The translations under genes were made by a program, and so were the position numbers. This document shows, piece by piece, positions 16,050 through 24,675 of a DNA stretch of 64,000 bases; the stretch's first letter is position 1, and each line of letters begins with the position of its first letter. Below the pieces are notes generated by a model. It saw only the letters and a list, made by a program, of their open reading frames with translations. It made no database searches and was not told where the DNA came from. The DNA is taken from the NCBI GenBank assembly GCA_032161045.1, contig JAVHTH010000002.1. One strand, given 5' to 3'. The DNA is from Fervidibacter sinensis (GTDB lineage Bacteria; Armatimonadota; Fervidibacteria; Fervidibacterales; Fervidibacteraceae).

Positions 16050-17299
16050 ATGATGCATCATGGGTTGGTGCAGCGGTTGGTGGAAGAGATGGCGCAGATG
16101 GAAATCATTGATGCCCACGAACACCTTCCCCCAGAAAGCGAACGGTTGAAGTTAAAGGTTGATGTTTGCTTCCTTTTCTCCCACTACACCCGAAATGACC
16201 TCATTTCTGCGAGCATGACCCCGAGCGAGTATGAGAGAATGCTTAATCCCGAAATTCCGCTTGATGAGCGTTTTAGCATCCTTGAGCGCTTTCTGCCCTT
16301 CATTCGCTTCGGCTCATATGCTCGCCCCGCTTTCATTGCTTTGCGCGACATTTACGGCTACAGCGACATCAACCGCAAAACTACCGCGAAATTTCCGAGA
16401 AGATGGCTGAGATGAACAAACCGGGCATTTACCGCAAGATTTTGGTTGAAAGGTGCAAAGCCAAGTTCGCGCTCACACAAGCGGGACGCACTGACTACAC
16501 CGAACCGTTTCTCATCCCAATTCTGCCCCTTGACTATGTCGCACTTGTGAGGTCTCGGGAGGAAGTTGAAAGGCGCAGCGCGGGTTTGATCATGACCGTA
16601 AAAACCCTTGACGATTATCTTGCTTGGATGAAGCGAAGGCTTGAAACTTGGAAACAAAACGAGCGGGTCGTCGGACTTAAAACGAGCGCTTTGCCGCGAA
16701 AAGAACCACCACCAACTCGCCAAAGGGCGGAAGAAGCGTTTAAAGCCATCATGAACGGGCACGCATCAGAAGCGGACAGAAGCGATTTGAACCTTTTCTT
16801 GACTGAGGAGACTTTCAAGTTGTGTGCCGAGTTGGACTTAGTCGTTGCTGTCCACTCTGGTGTTTGGGGCGATTTCAGGAGGCTTGACCCGCGATTGATG
16901 ATTCCGCAGTTTTCAAGACACCCAGAAACCAAATTTGACCTTTACCACATGGGGATGCCTTGGGTTCGCGACACTGCCTTCATCGGCAAAAACTTCCCGA
17001 ATGTCTACCTCAACCTTTGCTGGTCTCACATTGTCTCGCCGATGATGGTTCGCTCTGCCCTACCCGAGTATGTTGACATTGTGCCAGTCAACAAAATCAT
17101 CGCTTTTGGTGGCGATTACAGCGCACCGGCGCTTGAAAAAGTTTGGGGTCACCTCGTCATGGCTCGCGAAAATATCGCTTGTGTGTTGGCTCAACTAATA
17201 GACGAGGGAAGGTTGGATTTGGACGAAGCGTTGTGGCTTGCGAGAATGTGGTTCTACGAGAACCCAGCAAGGTTGTATGGGTTGGACAAAGTCCAGTGA
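16050..17299 (+). pseudogene. Amidohydrolase-family (metal-dependent, TIM-barrel) gene with a frameshift
   Basis: Two overlapping frames make one protein of about 416 residues. The first part (16050-about 16380) starts at ATG 16050/16053 after GGGGTGAGG and contains IIDAHEHLPPE, the metal-binding HxH of amidohydrolases. The second part (from about 16381 to 17299) contains VVAVHSGVWGD, the YHMGMPW His and FGGDYSAP with the barrel-end Asp. The break is at the A4 run 16377-16380: adding one A gives continuous RKNYREISEKMAEMNK. So a single base is missing, by mutation or sequencing error. The family includes uronate isomerase-like and decarboxylase-like enzymes; substrate unknown. Confidence 0.85.
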
Positions 17300-17341
17300 A
17301 CTTGGAAGGTAAGGTTCTTGCCGAAAATGGAATTTTTCTGA

Positions 17342-17362
17342 GGGTCAGGTTCCTGCCCGACC
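17342..17362. repeat. Dispersed 21-nt hairpin element
   Basis: GGGTCAGG followed by TTCCTGCCCGACC, then CCGAAATT, the same downstream word as the copy at 2971. It lies between the amidohydrolase and the following hydrolase gene. Confidence 0.5.
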
Positions 17363-17388
17363 GAAATTGGCTGATGTAGGTGATTACG

Positions 17389-19524
17389 ATGATGGCGAGG
17401 GGATTTGGACTGCTCCTTTGGTCATTGGCGTTCGTTTTATTGGCTGTTTTCGCTCAGCCACCAGAGCCGCGTTGGAGCAACTACCAAGTCATCATGTGGA
17501 GCACTGACCCAGTTGCTGAAAATCTTTCGCTTTGGTTTCAGCGGCTCCGTGAGTTGGAGTTCACGGCGGAGCAATGTTATCACGGGCGAGACCCAAAACC
17601 TTTTGTGCAACACGGCTTTGGCTTCTATGTTGAAAACCTTGTTCCACAACTTGCGTTCCACCATGGTCGGCGCAAACTTTACGACGAGGATTTTCGCGGC
17701 TACACGCAAACGCGCGACAAAAAATTTTTGATCCGAAAACCGTGCTTTAACGACCCCGCATTTTGGGACGAAATCACGAAGTATCTGACCGAAATGGCGC
17801 AACGCTACGCACCTTATCGCCCGCTGTTTTACAACCTGCAGGATGAGCCATCAATTGGCGCTTTCGCATCGCCAATGGACTATTGCTTTTGCGAACACAC
17901 CCTGAAAGCATTTCGCGAGTGGCTCAAAGTCCGGTATGGCTCGCTTGAAGCGTTGAACCGAGAGTGGGAAACAAATTTCAGTTCGTGGGACGAAGTTGTC
18001 CCGATGATAACTTACGAAATCAAGGAGCGAGAAAGAGAAGCGTTAAGGACAGGACGGCTTGAAAATTACGCACCTTGGGCTGACCACCGTGAGTTCATGG
18101 ACATCTCTTTCGCCCAAGCCATCGCGAGGATGCGCCAAATCATCCGTCAAGTTGACAAGGATGCACTGGTCGGTTTGGAAGGGACACAGATGCCGAGTGC
18201 TTGGGGCGGTTACGATTTATGGCGACTGTCACAAGTGATTGACTGGGTTGAGCCTTACGACATTTGCAACAGCCGAGAAATCTTCCGCTCTTTCATTCCG
18301 AAAGGTTCGCCAATTTTGGCGACGGTTTTTGGAATGGATTACGACCGAATTAGGCTGAGGCTCTGGTGGTTGCTCCTTCATGGCGACAAGGGCTGTATCG
18401 TTTGGGATGACGAAAAGAGCCGATGCGTTGACAAAAGCAAACCTGATTTGCCGCCAACCGAGCGTGGGAAGCGATTGGCTGCAATCTTTAAGGAGATCAA
18501 AACTGTTGCGCCGTTGATTTTCAGACTTGAGCCGGTTATTGACCCAATCGCAATTCACTACTCACAAGCAAGCATTCGCGCCCACTGGATGTTTGACTCG
18601 CGGGAAGACGGCGATACTTGGCCAAGGCGTTTTTCGTCTTACGAAGCCGTTCACTCCCGCTTTGCCAAAGCGCGAGACGCTTTTGTCCGGCTCACGGAAG
18701 ACTTAGGCTTCCAATTCTCGTTCGTCTCATACGAGCAGATTGAACGAGGTGAATTGATGCGGCGCAACTTCAAAGTTTTGTTGCTCCCGCAATCCGTCGC
18801 CATGTCAGCGAAAGAGTGCGAACAAATTAAGGCGTTTGTGCAAAGGGGCGGAGTTGTGATTGCCGACAATATGACCGCAACGATGGATGAACATTGCAAG
18901 AGGTTGCCGAAAGGGCAATTGGATGATTTGTTCGGCATCGTCAGAAAAAGTGTCGGTTGGTCACCTATGCCAAGTGGCGGTGAGGTTTGGGTGACAAAAG
19001 ATGAGCCATTAGCGGTTTATGAACCAGACATTTCCGCCACGACTGGCAAACCAATGTTTCAAGCGAAAGCACCAGCGGCTATCGTCAACCGTTACGGCAA
19101 AGGGTTTGCGATTTACCTCAACTTGGACATGCGCGATTACGGCAAACTACGGCTTTCGCCACCTAAAGGAAGGTCGCACCGTGAATTGGTGCGAAGGTTA
19201 TTCAAGATGGCTGGCTTGGAAGCACCGGTCAAAGTTGTCAATGCTGATACGGGACAAGAGGTCGCTTGCGTTGAAATTTGGCGATACAAGGGTGTTAACG
19301 CCGAGTATGTCGCGCTAATTCGCAACCCAGAATTTCGCGCCGATGAAATGCGTTCCGTTGGTTACCCAACGAACGAGGCGATAGAAAAGCCTGAACGAAT
19401 TCGTATTGCCTTCCCGAAAAAAGCCCGCATCCGCAATGTCATCACTGGTCAAGACCATGGCGTAGCAGCACAAGTGACTGCTATACTTGACCCTTGGATG
19501 CCCTTGATTTTTGAGTTGCGCTGA
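17389..19524 (+). CDS. Secreted GH42-like glycoside hydrolase
   Basis: 711 residues from ATG 17389, with TAGGTGA 6 nt upstream; an in-frame GTG at 17380 is the alternative. Signal peptide ends near VFAQP. TIM-barrel with FYNLQDEPSIGAF (probable acid/base Glu, residue about 153) and the GH42-typical pattern of a GSLEALNREWETNFSSWDEV helix. A second Glu in VGLEGTQMP is in the region where a nucleophile may lie. The trimerisation-type domain (about 440-560, RGGVVIADN) and a C-terminal beta domain follow. Substrate is likely a beta-linked glycan; specificity cannot be told. It is 31 bp upstream of an oxidoreductase gene and probably cotranscribed with it. Confidence 0.8.
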   Translation: MMARGFGLLLWSLAFVLLAVFAQPPEPRWSNYQVIMWSTDPVAENLSLWFQRLRELEFTAEQCYHGRDPKPFVQHGFGFYVENLVPQLAFHHGRRKLYDEDFRGYTQTRDKKFLIRKPCFNDPAFWDEITKYLTEMAQRYAPYRPLFYNLQDEPSIGAFASPMDYCFCEHTLKAFREWLKVRYGSLEALNREWETNFSSWDEVVPMITYEIKEREREALRTGRLENYAPWADHREFMDISFAQAIARMRQIIRQVDKDALVGLEGTQMPSAWGGYDLWRLSQVIDWVEPYDICNSREIFRSFIPKGSPILATVFGMDYDRIRLRLWWLLLHGDKGCIVWDDEKSRCVDKSKPDLPPTERGKRLAAIFKEIKTVAPLIFRLEPVIDPIAIHYSQASIRAHWMFDSREDGDTWPRRFSSYEAVHSRFAKARDAFVRLTEDLGFQFSFVSYEQIERGELMRRNFKVLLLPQSVAMSAKECEQIKAFVQRGGVVIADNMTATMDEHCKRLPKGQLDDLFGIVRKSVGWSPMPSGGEVWVTKDEPLAVYEPDISATTGKPMFQAKAPAAIVNRYGKGFAIYLNLDMRDYGKLRLSPPKGRSHRELVRRLFKMAGLEAPVKVVNADTGQEVACVEIWRYKGVNAEYVALIRNPEFRADEMRSVGYPTNEAIEKPERIRIAFPKKARIRNVITGQDHGVAAQVTAILDPWMPLIFELR

Positions 19525-19554
19525 AGCAGTTGTGGGGAAGGAGAGTGGTTTGAA

Positions 19555-20601
19555 ATGACGGAAAGGAGAGCAAGGATTGGGTTTGTAGGTTGTGGCGCAC
19601 ATGCGACTTCGGTGCTCTATCCTGCACTTCGCACAATCCCCGAAGTTGAACTTGTTGCCGTTTGCGACCTCAAGGAAGAACTTGCAAAGCGAAACGCTCG
19701 CTTGTTCGGTGCACTTCGTTGGTATACCGATGTGAGGGACATGCTTGAGGAAGAGGACCTTGACGGAGTCATCATTGTTGGGTCACCGCAAATGCACACT
19801 GAAGTTGGGAAAATTTGCTTGGATGCGGGAAAACCGATCCTCGTTGAAAAGCCCTCTGCAATTTCCTACCAAGAAGCCCTTTCGCTGGCTCGTCACGCGG
19901 AAGAAAAAGGCTTGTGGGGAGCGGTCGCTTACATGAAGCGCTATGCCGTTGGCTATCGGATGGCTAAGCAAATTGCTGAGGGTCAAGAGTTTGGAGGCAT
20001 CCATCTTCTCCAAATTGAGTTCTCCAACGGACCTTACCCTGCAATTTGGGGCATTGAAGACCCAGCGAAAGCATTTCTAATCGGTCAGGCTGTTCACCTT
20101 TTCAACCTCGCGAGGTTTTTCTGCGGCGAAGTTGCTGAAGTTTTTGCGAAACTTCACCGAGTGAGTGATACCGTTTTCGCTTACGCCATTGTCGGCGAAT
20201 TTCAAAGCGGTGTCCCATTTGTCATGAACTTGAACTCGCTTGAAGCGAGAGATTGGAAAATCCGAGAAAGGCTTTGCTTGTCTGGGAACGGCTGCTACCT
20301 TGAGGTCATTGACATGCTCCATTTGCGTTATCGCCCAAAGGAATTGCTGCTCCCCGAATTTAGGGTTGGTGGCAGGACGCAATTGCTGACATGGACACCT
20401 GAGTGGACGGAGATTTTGGCGACCAAGGCAGAAGGAACTTTCGGTTACCGAGGAGAAATTGAAGCGTTTGCAAAAGCGTGCTTGGGAGATGGGAAACCAG
20501 CAAGCACTCTTTGGGACGGCGCAAAGGATTTGCAAGTCGCCGAGGCTGTTTGGGAAAGCGCAAACACCGGAAAGCCGGTTACCCTCCAAGCCATCTCCTG
20601 A
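19555..20601 (+). CDS. Gfo/Idh/MocA-family NAD(P)-dependent oxidoreductase
   Basis: 348 residues; ATG after GGAAGGAGAG. N-terminal Rossmann fold with GFVGCGAHA (dinucleotide binding) and VCDLKEE, the EKP motif in ILVEKPSA, then the alpha/beta substrate domain, where the Lys of VAYMKRY and the His of AVHLFNLARF fit the catalytic positions. Members oxidise or epimerise sugars, inositols and related polyols. It follows a glycoside hydrolase and is probably its partner in catabolising the released sugar. Confidence 0.92.
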   Translation: MTERRARIGFVGCGAHATSVLYPALRTIPEVELVAVCDLKEELAKRNARLFGALRWYTDVRDMLEEEDLDGVIIVGSPQMHTEVGKICLDAGKPILVEKPSAISYQEALSLARHAEEKGLWGAVAYMKRYAVGYRMAKQIAEGQEFGGIHLLQIEFSNGPYPAIWGIEDPAKAFLIGQAVHLFNLARFFCGEVAEVFAKLHRVSDTVFAYAIVGEFQSGVPFVMNLNSLEARDWKIRERLCLSGNGCYLEVIDMLHLRYRPKELLLPEFRVGGRTQLLTWTPEWTEILATKAEGTFGYRGEIEAFAKACLGDGKPASTLWDGAKDLQVAEAVWESANTGKPVTLQAIS

Positions 20602-20643
20602 ACCTAAAATGAGGTTGGTGGGCTCTGAGAAACCTATGTGACA

Positions 20644-20669
20644 CGGGAGGGCGAGGCTCCCGCCGAGCC
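20644..20669. repeat. Dispersed hairpin element between convergent genes
   Basis: CGGGAG (20644-20649), loop GGCGAGG, CTCCCG (20657-20662), continuing CCGAGCC. 19 of 21 bases match the copy at 43941-43961 and about 22 of 25 match an inverted copy at 29845-29869. No T-run, so not a classical terminator. Confidence 0.6.
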
Positions 20670-20697
20670 TAAAATTTGAAGGATCGTGTTTCTGCTG

Positions 20698-21696
20698 TCA
20701 ATCAACTCCCACATCCCGCCAATCAAGCAAAATACCAACTGCAGACGCTTCACCGCTCACCAACAACTCGTAAGCCTTCGTGGCTTCTGTGCTGCTGAAT
20801 TTGTGAGTGATGAGAGGCGAAACTTGCAGACGGCGAGCGGCAAGGAGTTTGAGCGCCAAGGTTTGGTCATCTTTCGCTGTCCAAAATCCGCGCGACGAGT
20901 CAACTCGTGGGCGAACGGATTCATGAGCGCCGATGATTATGAGACCTTTGCGATGGACATCGGAGTAAAAATTCACCGACTTCGTCTCACCCCTTGTGCT
21001 TCCAAGCAAAATCACCCGCCCCATCTGGCGAGCCAACTTGAAAGCGAGTGGAATCGCTTCAGGGCTTCCCGTTGCTTCAATGACGACATGGGCACCATCC
21101 TCAGTCAATTCGTCAATGCGAGTGAATAGATTCTCGTCAACCAACAAAACGAAATCAGCACCGACCTTGCAGGCAAACTCCAAACGAACTTCTGTCAAGT
21201 CAACGCTCACAACGGGGAAGCCGCCGCTGAGTTTTGCCAATTGCAAAGCAAGCAAGCCTATAAGCCCCGCTCCTAACACGACGACACTTTCGCCCAACTC
21301 AATTTGAGCCTTCCGCACACCTTGCATAGCAATGGCGATGAGGCGAGAAAAGACAGCCTCTTCGTCGGGGACTTCAGATGGAACAAGCAGTAGCGAATCC
21401 TCCTCAACCACAGCATGGGCAGCGTGTTTCCCAGCCCAAGTAACACGGTCACCGACTTTAAACCGTTGAACTTGCTTCCCAACTTCCAAAACTTGCCCGA
21501 CAGCACAATAGCCGGGATATTGGGGGAAATTTGCGGGAGTGTTTGGTAGGTGAAGCAAAAACGCCCTTTCGGTTCCGGGACTGATAAGGGTGAAGTGTGT
21601 TTTAACCAAAACTTGCTTGTCGCCAATTTCTGGCACTTCCCATTCTTCAACCTTGACGACACCCGGTTCAGTCCAAACGACGCGCAGGCTTCGCAT
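20698..21696 (-). CDS. Medium-chain dehydrogenase/reductase lacking the usual zinc-site cysteine
   Basis: 332 residues from ATG 21696, with GAGGTGA 6 nt upstream; the start codon is 11 bp after the sulfatase stop, so it is the last gene of the sulfatase cluster. GroES-like N-terminal domain and a Rossmann domain with VVVLGAGLIGLLALQ and VSVDLTEVR (NAD(H)-type Asp). Where zinc ADHs carry a GxCGSD motif, this protein has LISPGTE, as in the zinc-independent branch near BchC and threonine-dehydrogenase-like sugar enzymes. Likely acts on a sugar or sugar acid released by the cluster. Confidence 0.85.
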   Translation of the reverse strand: MRSLRVVWTEPGVVKVEEWEVPEIGDKQVLVKTHFTLISPGTERAFLLHLPNTPANFPQYPGYCAVGQVLEVGKQVQRFKVGDRVTWAGKHAAHAVVEEDSLLLVPSEVPDEEAVFSRLIAIAMQGVRKAQIELGESVVVLGAGLIGLLALQLAKLSGGFPVVSVDLTEVRLEFACKVGADFVLLVDENLFTRIDELTEDGAHVVIEATGSPEAIPLAFKLARQMGRVILLGSTRGETKSVNFYSDVHRKGLIIIGAHESVRPRVDSSRGFWTAKDDQTLALKLLAARRLQVSPLITHKFSSTEATKAYELLVSGEASAVGILLDWRDVGVD

Positions 21697-21706
21697 TGGT
21701 GTCACC

Positions 21707-23122
21707 TCAATCCAAATCGCCGACCTCCGCTTTCAATTTTGTCAAGAGTGCCTTCAACTTCGTCACAACACCCGCATATGTCGGGTCGTTGTAAAGGTTG
21801 CGAATTTCGTGAGGGTCAACTTGCAAATCAAAAAGTTCCCACTCGTCCGTTGTTGGATAGTGGACGAGTTTATATCGCTCAGTGCGGACGCCATAGTGAG
21901 GCAAAACTCGGTGAGGTTGTGGGTATTCGTAGTAGCGGTAATAGAACGCAACCCGCCAATCTTTTGGCGCTTTACCTTGCAGCAATGGTCGCAAACTGCG
22001 CCCTTGCATTTCGTCGGGAATTTCAACCCCAGCGAAATCCAAAATCGTCGGCGCAAAGTCAATGTTAAGCACTATGTGCTCGTCAATTTTACTTGCGGGG
22101 ACTTCACGCGGATATCGCACTAACAACGGCACGCGAATGGAAGGGTCGTCCATGAACCGCTTGTCATACCAACCATGTTCGCCCAAGAAAAAGCCGTTGT
22201 CGGATGTGTAAATGACGAGAGTGTCGTCAAGCACACCTAAGCGCTGCAGACAATCCAGCAAAACGCCAATGCTTTCGTCCACTGCCACAACGCAACGCAG
22301 GTAATCCTTAATGAACCGTTGATAGTTCCAACGCTTTCGCTCTTCAGGCGAAAGGTTTGGTGGAATCTCTTTTGCGTAGTCAGGCATATCGGCGATGCGC
22401 ATGTCAGCGTGAGCAGCAGCGCTGGCTCGTTGACGATAATCGTCATTAAAACTTGCAGGCACTGGGATTTCTCGGCCGGCAAACAATTGCTGGTGGCGTG
22501 GTGCTGGAGTCCAAGGGCGGTGTGGCGCTTTGTGGTGGCAGAGAAGGCAAAAGGGTTGCGAGCGAAATTCTCTGTGCCATCTCTCCAGCCAAGCGATGCA
22601 CATTTCGGTAATGATGCCGGTGACATAACCTTGTCGCTTAATGCGCTTGCCTTGCTCAATGAACACGGGATCGTTGTAAACCCCTTGTCCCGGCAAGATG
22701 CACCAGTCGTCAAAGCCTTCAGGGTCAGATTGCAAATGCCATTTGCCAAAAAGTGCTGTGCGGTAGCCTGCTCGTTGGAGCAATTTTGGAAAAGTAGTTT
22801 GTTTTGGGTCAAAACGGGTCGCATTGTCTTTGACACCGTGCAAGTGAGCGTATTTGCCTGTCAAGATGGTCGCTCGGCTCGGTGCACACAACGCATTAGT
22901 TACGAAAGCGTTGCGAAATAGCATCCCCTCACGAGCAATTCTGTCAAGATTGGGAGTTTGGATGACGCCACGCAGGTGGCTGTTCAGCAAATCGGCGTAG
23001 CAACTGATGGCGGTCGCCGCATGGTCGTCGGACATGAAAAACAAGATGTTGGGGCGTTGAGGTTTGAATAATGGCGTCAATGCGAAACCTCCGATTTTCC
23101 GCAGAAACTCTCGCCGTTTCAT
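21707..23122 (-). CDS. Exported sulfatase (formylglycine type)
   Basis: About 471 residues from ATG 23122, with GGCGGTGGGG just upstream. The N-terminus MKRREFLRKIGGFAL is a twin-arginine (Tat) signal, with RREFL for SRRxFLK. Catalytic consensus LCAPSRATILTG places the Cys to be converted to formylglycine at residue 79. The metal site begins FFMSDDHA and continues with TSDNGFFLGEHGW. It would hydrolyse sulfate esters of a polysaccharide, in periplasm or outside. The anaerobic maturase is encoded upstream in the same cluster. Substrate unknown; overall closest in appearance to N-acetylglucosamine-6-sulfatase-like groups. Confidence 0.93.
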   Translation of the reverse strand: MKRREFLRKIGGFALTPLFKPQRPNILFFMSDDHAATAISCYADLLNSHLRGVIQTPNLDRIAREGMLFRNAFVTNALCAPSRATILTGKYAHLHGVKDNATRFDPKQTTFPKLLQRAGYRTALFGKWHLQSDPEGFDDWCILPGQGVYNDPVFIEQGKRIKRQGYVTGIITEMCIAWLERWHREFRSQPFCLLCHHKAPHRPWTPAPRHQQLFAGREIPVPASFNDDYRQRASAAAHADMRIADMPDYAKEIPPNLSPEERKRWNYQRFIKDYLRCVVAVDESIGVLLDCLQRLGVLDDTLVIYTSDNGFFLGEHGWYDKRFMDDPSIRVPLLVRYPREVPASKIDEHIVLNIDFAPTILDFAGVEIPDEMQGRSLRPLLQGKAPKDWRVAFYYRYYEYPQPHRVLPHYGVRTERYKLVHYPTTDEWELFDLQVDPHEIRNLYNDPTYAGVVTKLKALLTKLKAEVGDLD

Positions 23123-23202
23123 AATCCCCACCGCCTTGACAATCAATAATCTTCGTTAGCACTGCCCCTTGTGGGCAATGGCAATTAATTTGCTCGCGAT
23201 AT

Positions 23203-24654
23203 TCACTTGCGCGGAACTTGTTCCAGCAATCGCTTCATCTCCTTGACCACACCTGCGAACTTCGGGTCATTAGCGAGGTTGCGCCATTCGTTTGGGTCAT
23301 TGGCGTGGTCGTAAAGTTCAGCGCCCAAACGCCCTTCGTCCCACTCGGTGTATCGCCATCTCTCGGTTCTCACCGAGATCCCTAATACTTTCCCCCGCCG
23401 AACGAAAGTAAATGCTGGCTTGTCCCACCTCGCTTTCGGGTCGTTGAGCAATGGCAGCAAACTTTTGCCCGACAATTGGTGCTTCGGCATTGGCAGTTCA
23501 CACAATTCGCAAAGTGTCGGGTAAATGTCAACGAACTCAACGGTTCGTTCGCAACTTTTGCCCCTGCCTTTGGCATTTGGGGCAGCAATGATTAGTGGTG
23601 CACCCGCTGACTCTTCAAACAGTGTCATCTTCCGCCACAAGCCGCCATGCTCACCCAAGTGAAAGCCGTGATCACCCCAAAGGACGACAACGGTTTCGTC
23701 CCAAAGTTTATGTTTGTCAAGGGCATTAAGTAAGACACCTACTTGCGCGTCCATGAAGGAAACACAGGCATAGTAGGCGCGAATCGCGAGCCGCTTTTCA
23801 TCATCGGTCATCTTTTGCTCCTCTGGACGAAGGGTCAAAGCGACCTTTGGGATGTCGGCGAGGTCATCTGGCGGAGTTTTTGGCAACGGCATTTTTGCTG
23901 GGTCGTGCATATCAAAGTAGCGTTTTGGGGCAACCCAAGGAAGGTGTGGCTTGTGGAAGCCGACGGCGATGAAGAAAGGTTGACCTTTGCGATCCTTCAA
24001 GTGTTCTTCCAAAATTTGCACAGCCCTTCGGGCGATCATCCCATCGGGTTCATCTGCATCGTCATTTTCAGTCGCCCGCCATTCTAATCTGCCAACTTGC
24101 TGTTGCTGTGGTGCTCCTGAACTGACGAGAATTGTTTTTGCCTCATCAATTTCAACCCGTTGCCGTCTGCGTTCTTGTTGCCGCTGCCTTTGTCGGGCGG
24201 CTCGTCTTGGCTCTTCTGAAATGTCCCAAGATGCTGGGTCGTCCATCCCGCCGTGATAGACCTTTCCGACACGCGCTGTAAAGTAGCCATGCTGGCGAAA
24301 ATGTTGTGGCAAAAAAGCGATGTCACCAATGTAAGTTCGCGGTGGCGTATTGTTGTCCATGATGCGAGTTTGTGTCGGATACAAACCGCTCAACAGCGAA
24401 GTGCGAGTTGGATTGCAAAGCGGGTATTGACAGTAAGCACGCCGAAAGATGACTCCTCGTTCCGCCAATCGGTCAATGTTCGGGGTTTTGGCAAATGGGT
24501 CGCCAAAGCACCCAAGCCTTCGGTTCAAATCATCAACGGCGATGAAAAGGACATTCAAGCGCTTAGCCTGCGTGCGCCCAAGGTTTGGAAAAAGTAAGGG
24601 TAGCATCGCCAATTCGCCTGCTCTCTTCAAAAACTCCCTTCGCCTCAGATCCAT
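23203..24654 (-). CDS. Exported sulfatase, iduronate-2-sulfatase-like
   Basis: 483 residues. Start MDLRRREFLKRAGEL is a Tat signal (RRREFLK). Catalytic motif YPLCNPTRTSLLSG, Cys80 followed by NPTR, matches the C-x-P-[ST]-R formylglycine consensus. Metal binding at FIAVDDLN (Asp pair) and LWGDHGFHLGEHG. The DDLNRRLGCFGDP and PFFIAVGFHKPHLPW regions resemble iduronate-2-sulfatases. A Gln/Arg-rich insertion (about 155-190) is low-complexity. It starts 22 bp after the maturase stop, consistent with cotranscription. Confidence 0.93.
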   Translation of the reverse strand: MDLRRREFLKRAGELAMLPLLFPNLGRTQAKRLNVLFIAVDDLNRRLGCFGDPFAKTPNIDRLAERGVIFRRAYCQYPLCNPTRTSLLSGLYPTQTRIMDNNTPPRTYIGDIAFLPQHFRQHGYFTARVGKVYHGGMDDPASWDISEEPRRAARQRQRQQERRRQRVEIDEAKTILVSSGAPQQQQVGRLEWRATENDDADEPDGMIARRAVQILEEHLKDRKGQPFFIAVGFHKPHLPWVAPKRYFDMHDPAKMPLPKTPPDDLADIPKVALTLRPEEQKMTDDEKRLAIRAYYACVSFMDAQVGVLLNALDKHKLWDETVVVLWGDHGFHLGEHGGLWRKMTLFEESAGAPLIIAAPNAKGRGKSCERTVEFVDIYPTLCELCELPMPKHQLSGKSLLPLLNDPKARWDKPAFTFVRRGKVLGISVRTERWRYTEWDEGRLGAELYDHANDPNEWRNLANDPKFAGVVKEMKRLLEQVPRK

Positions 24655-24675
24655 CTCACTCGCCTCGCTTTGCCC

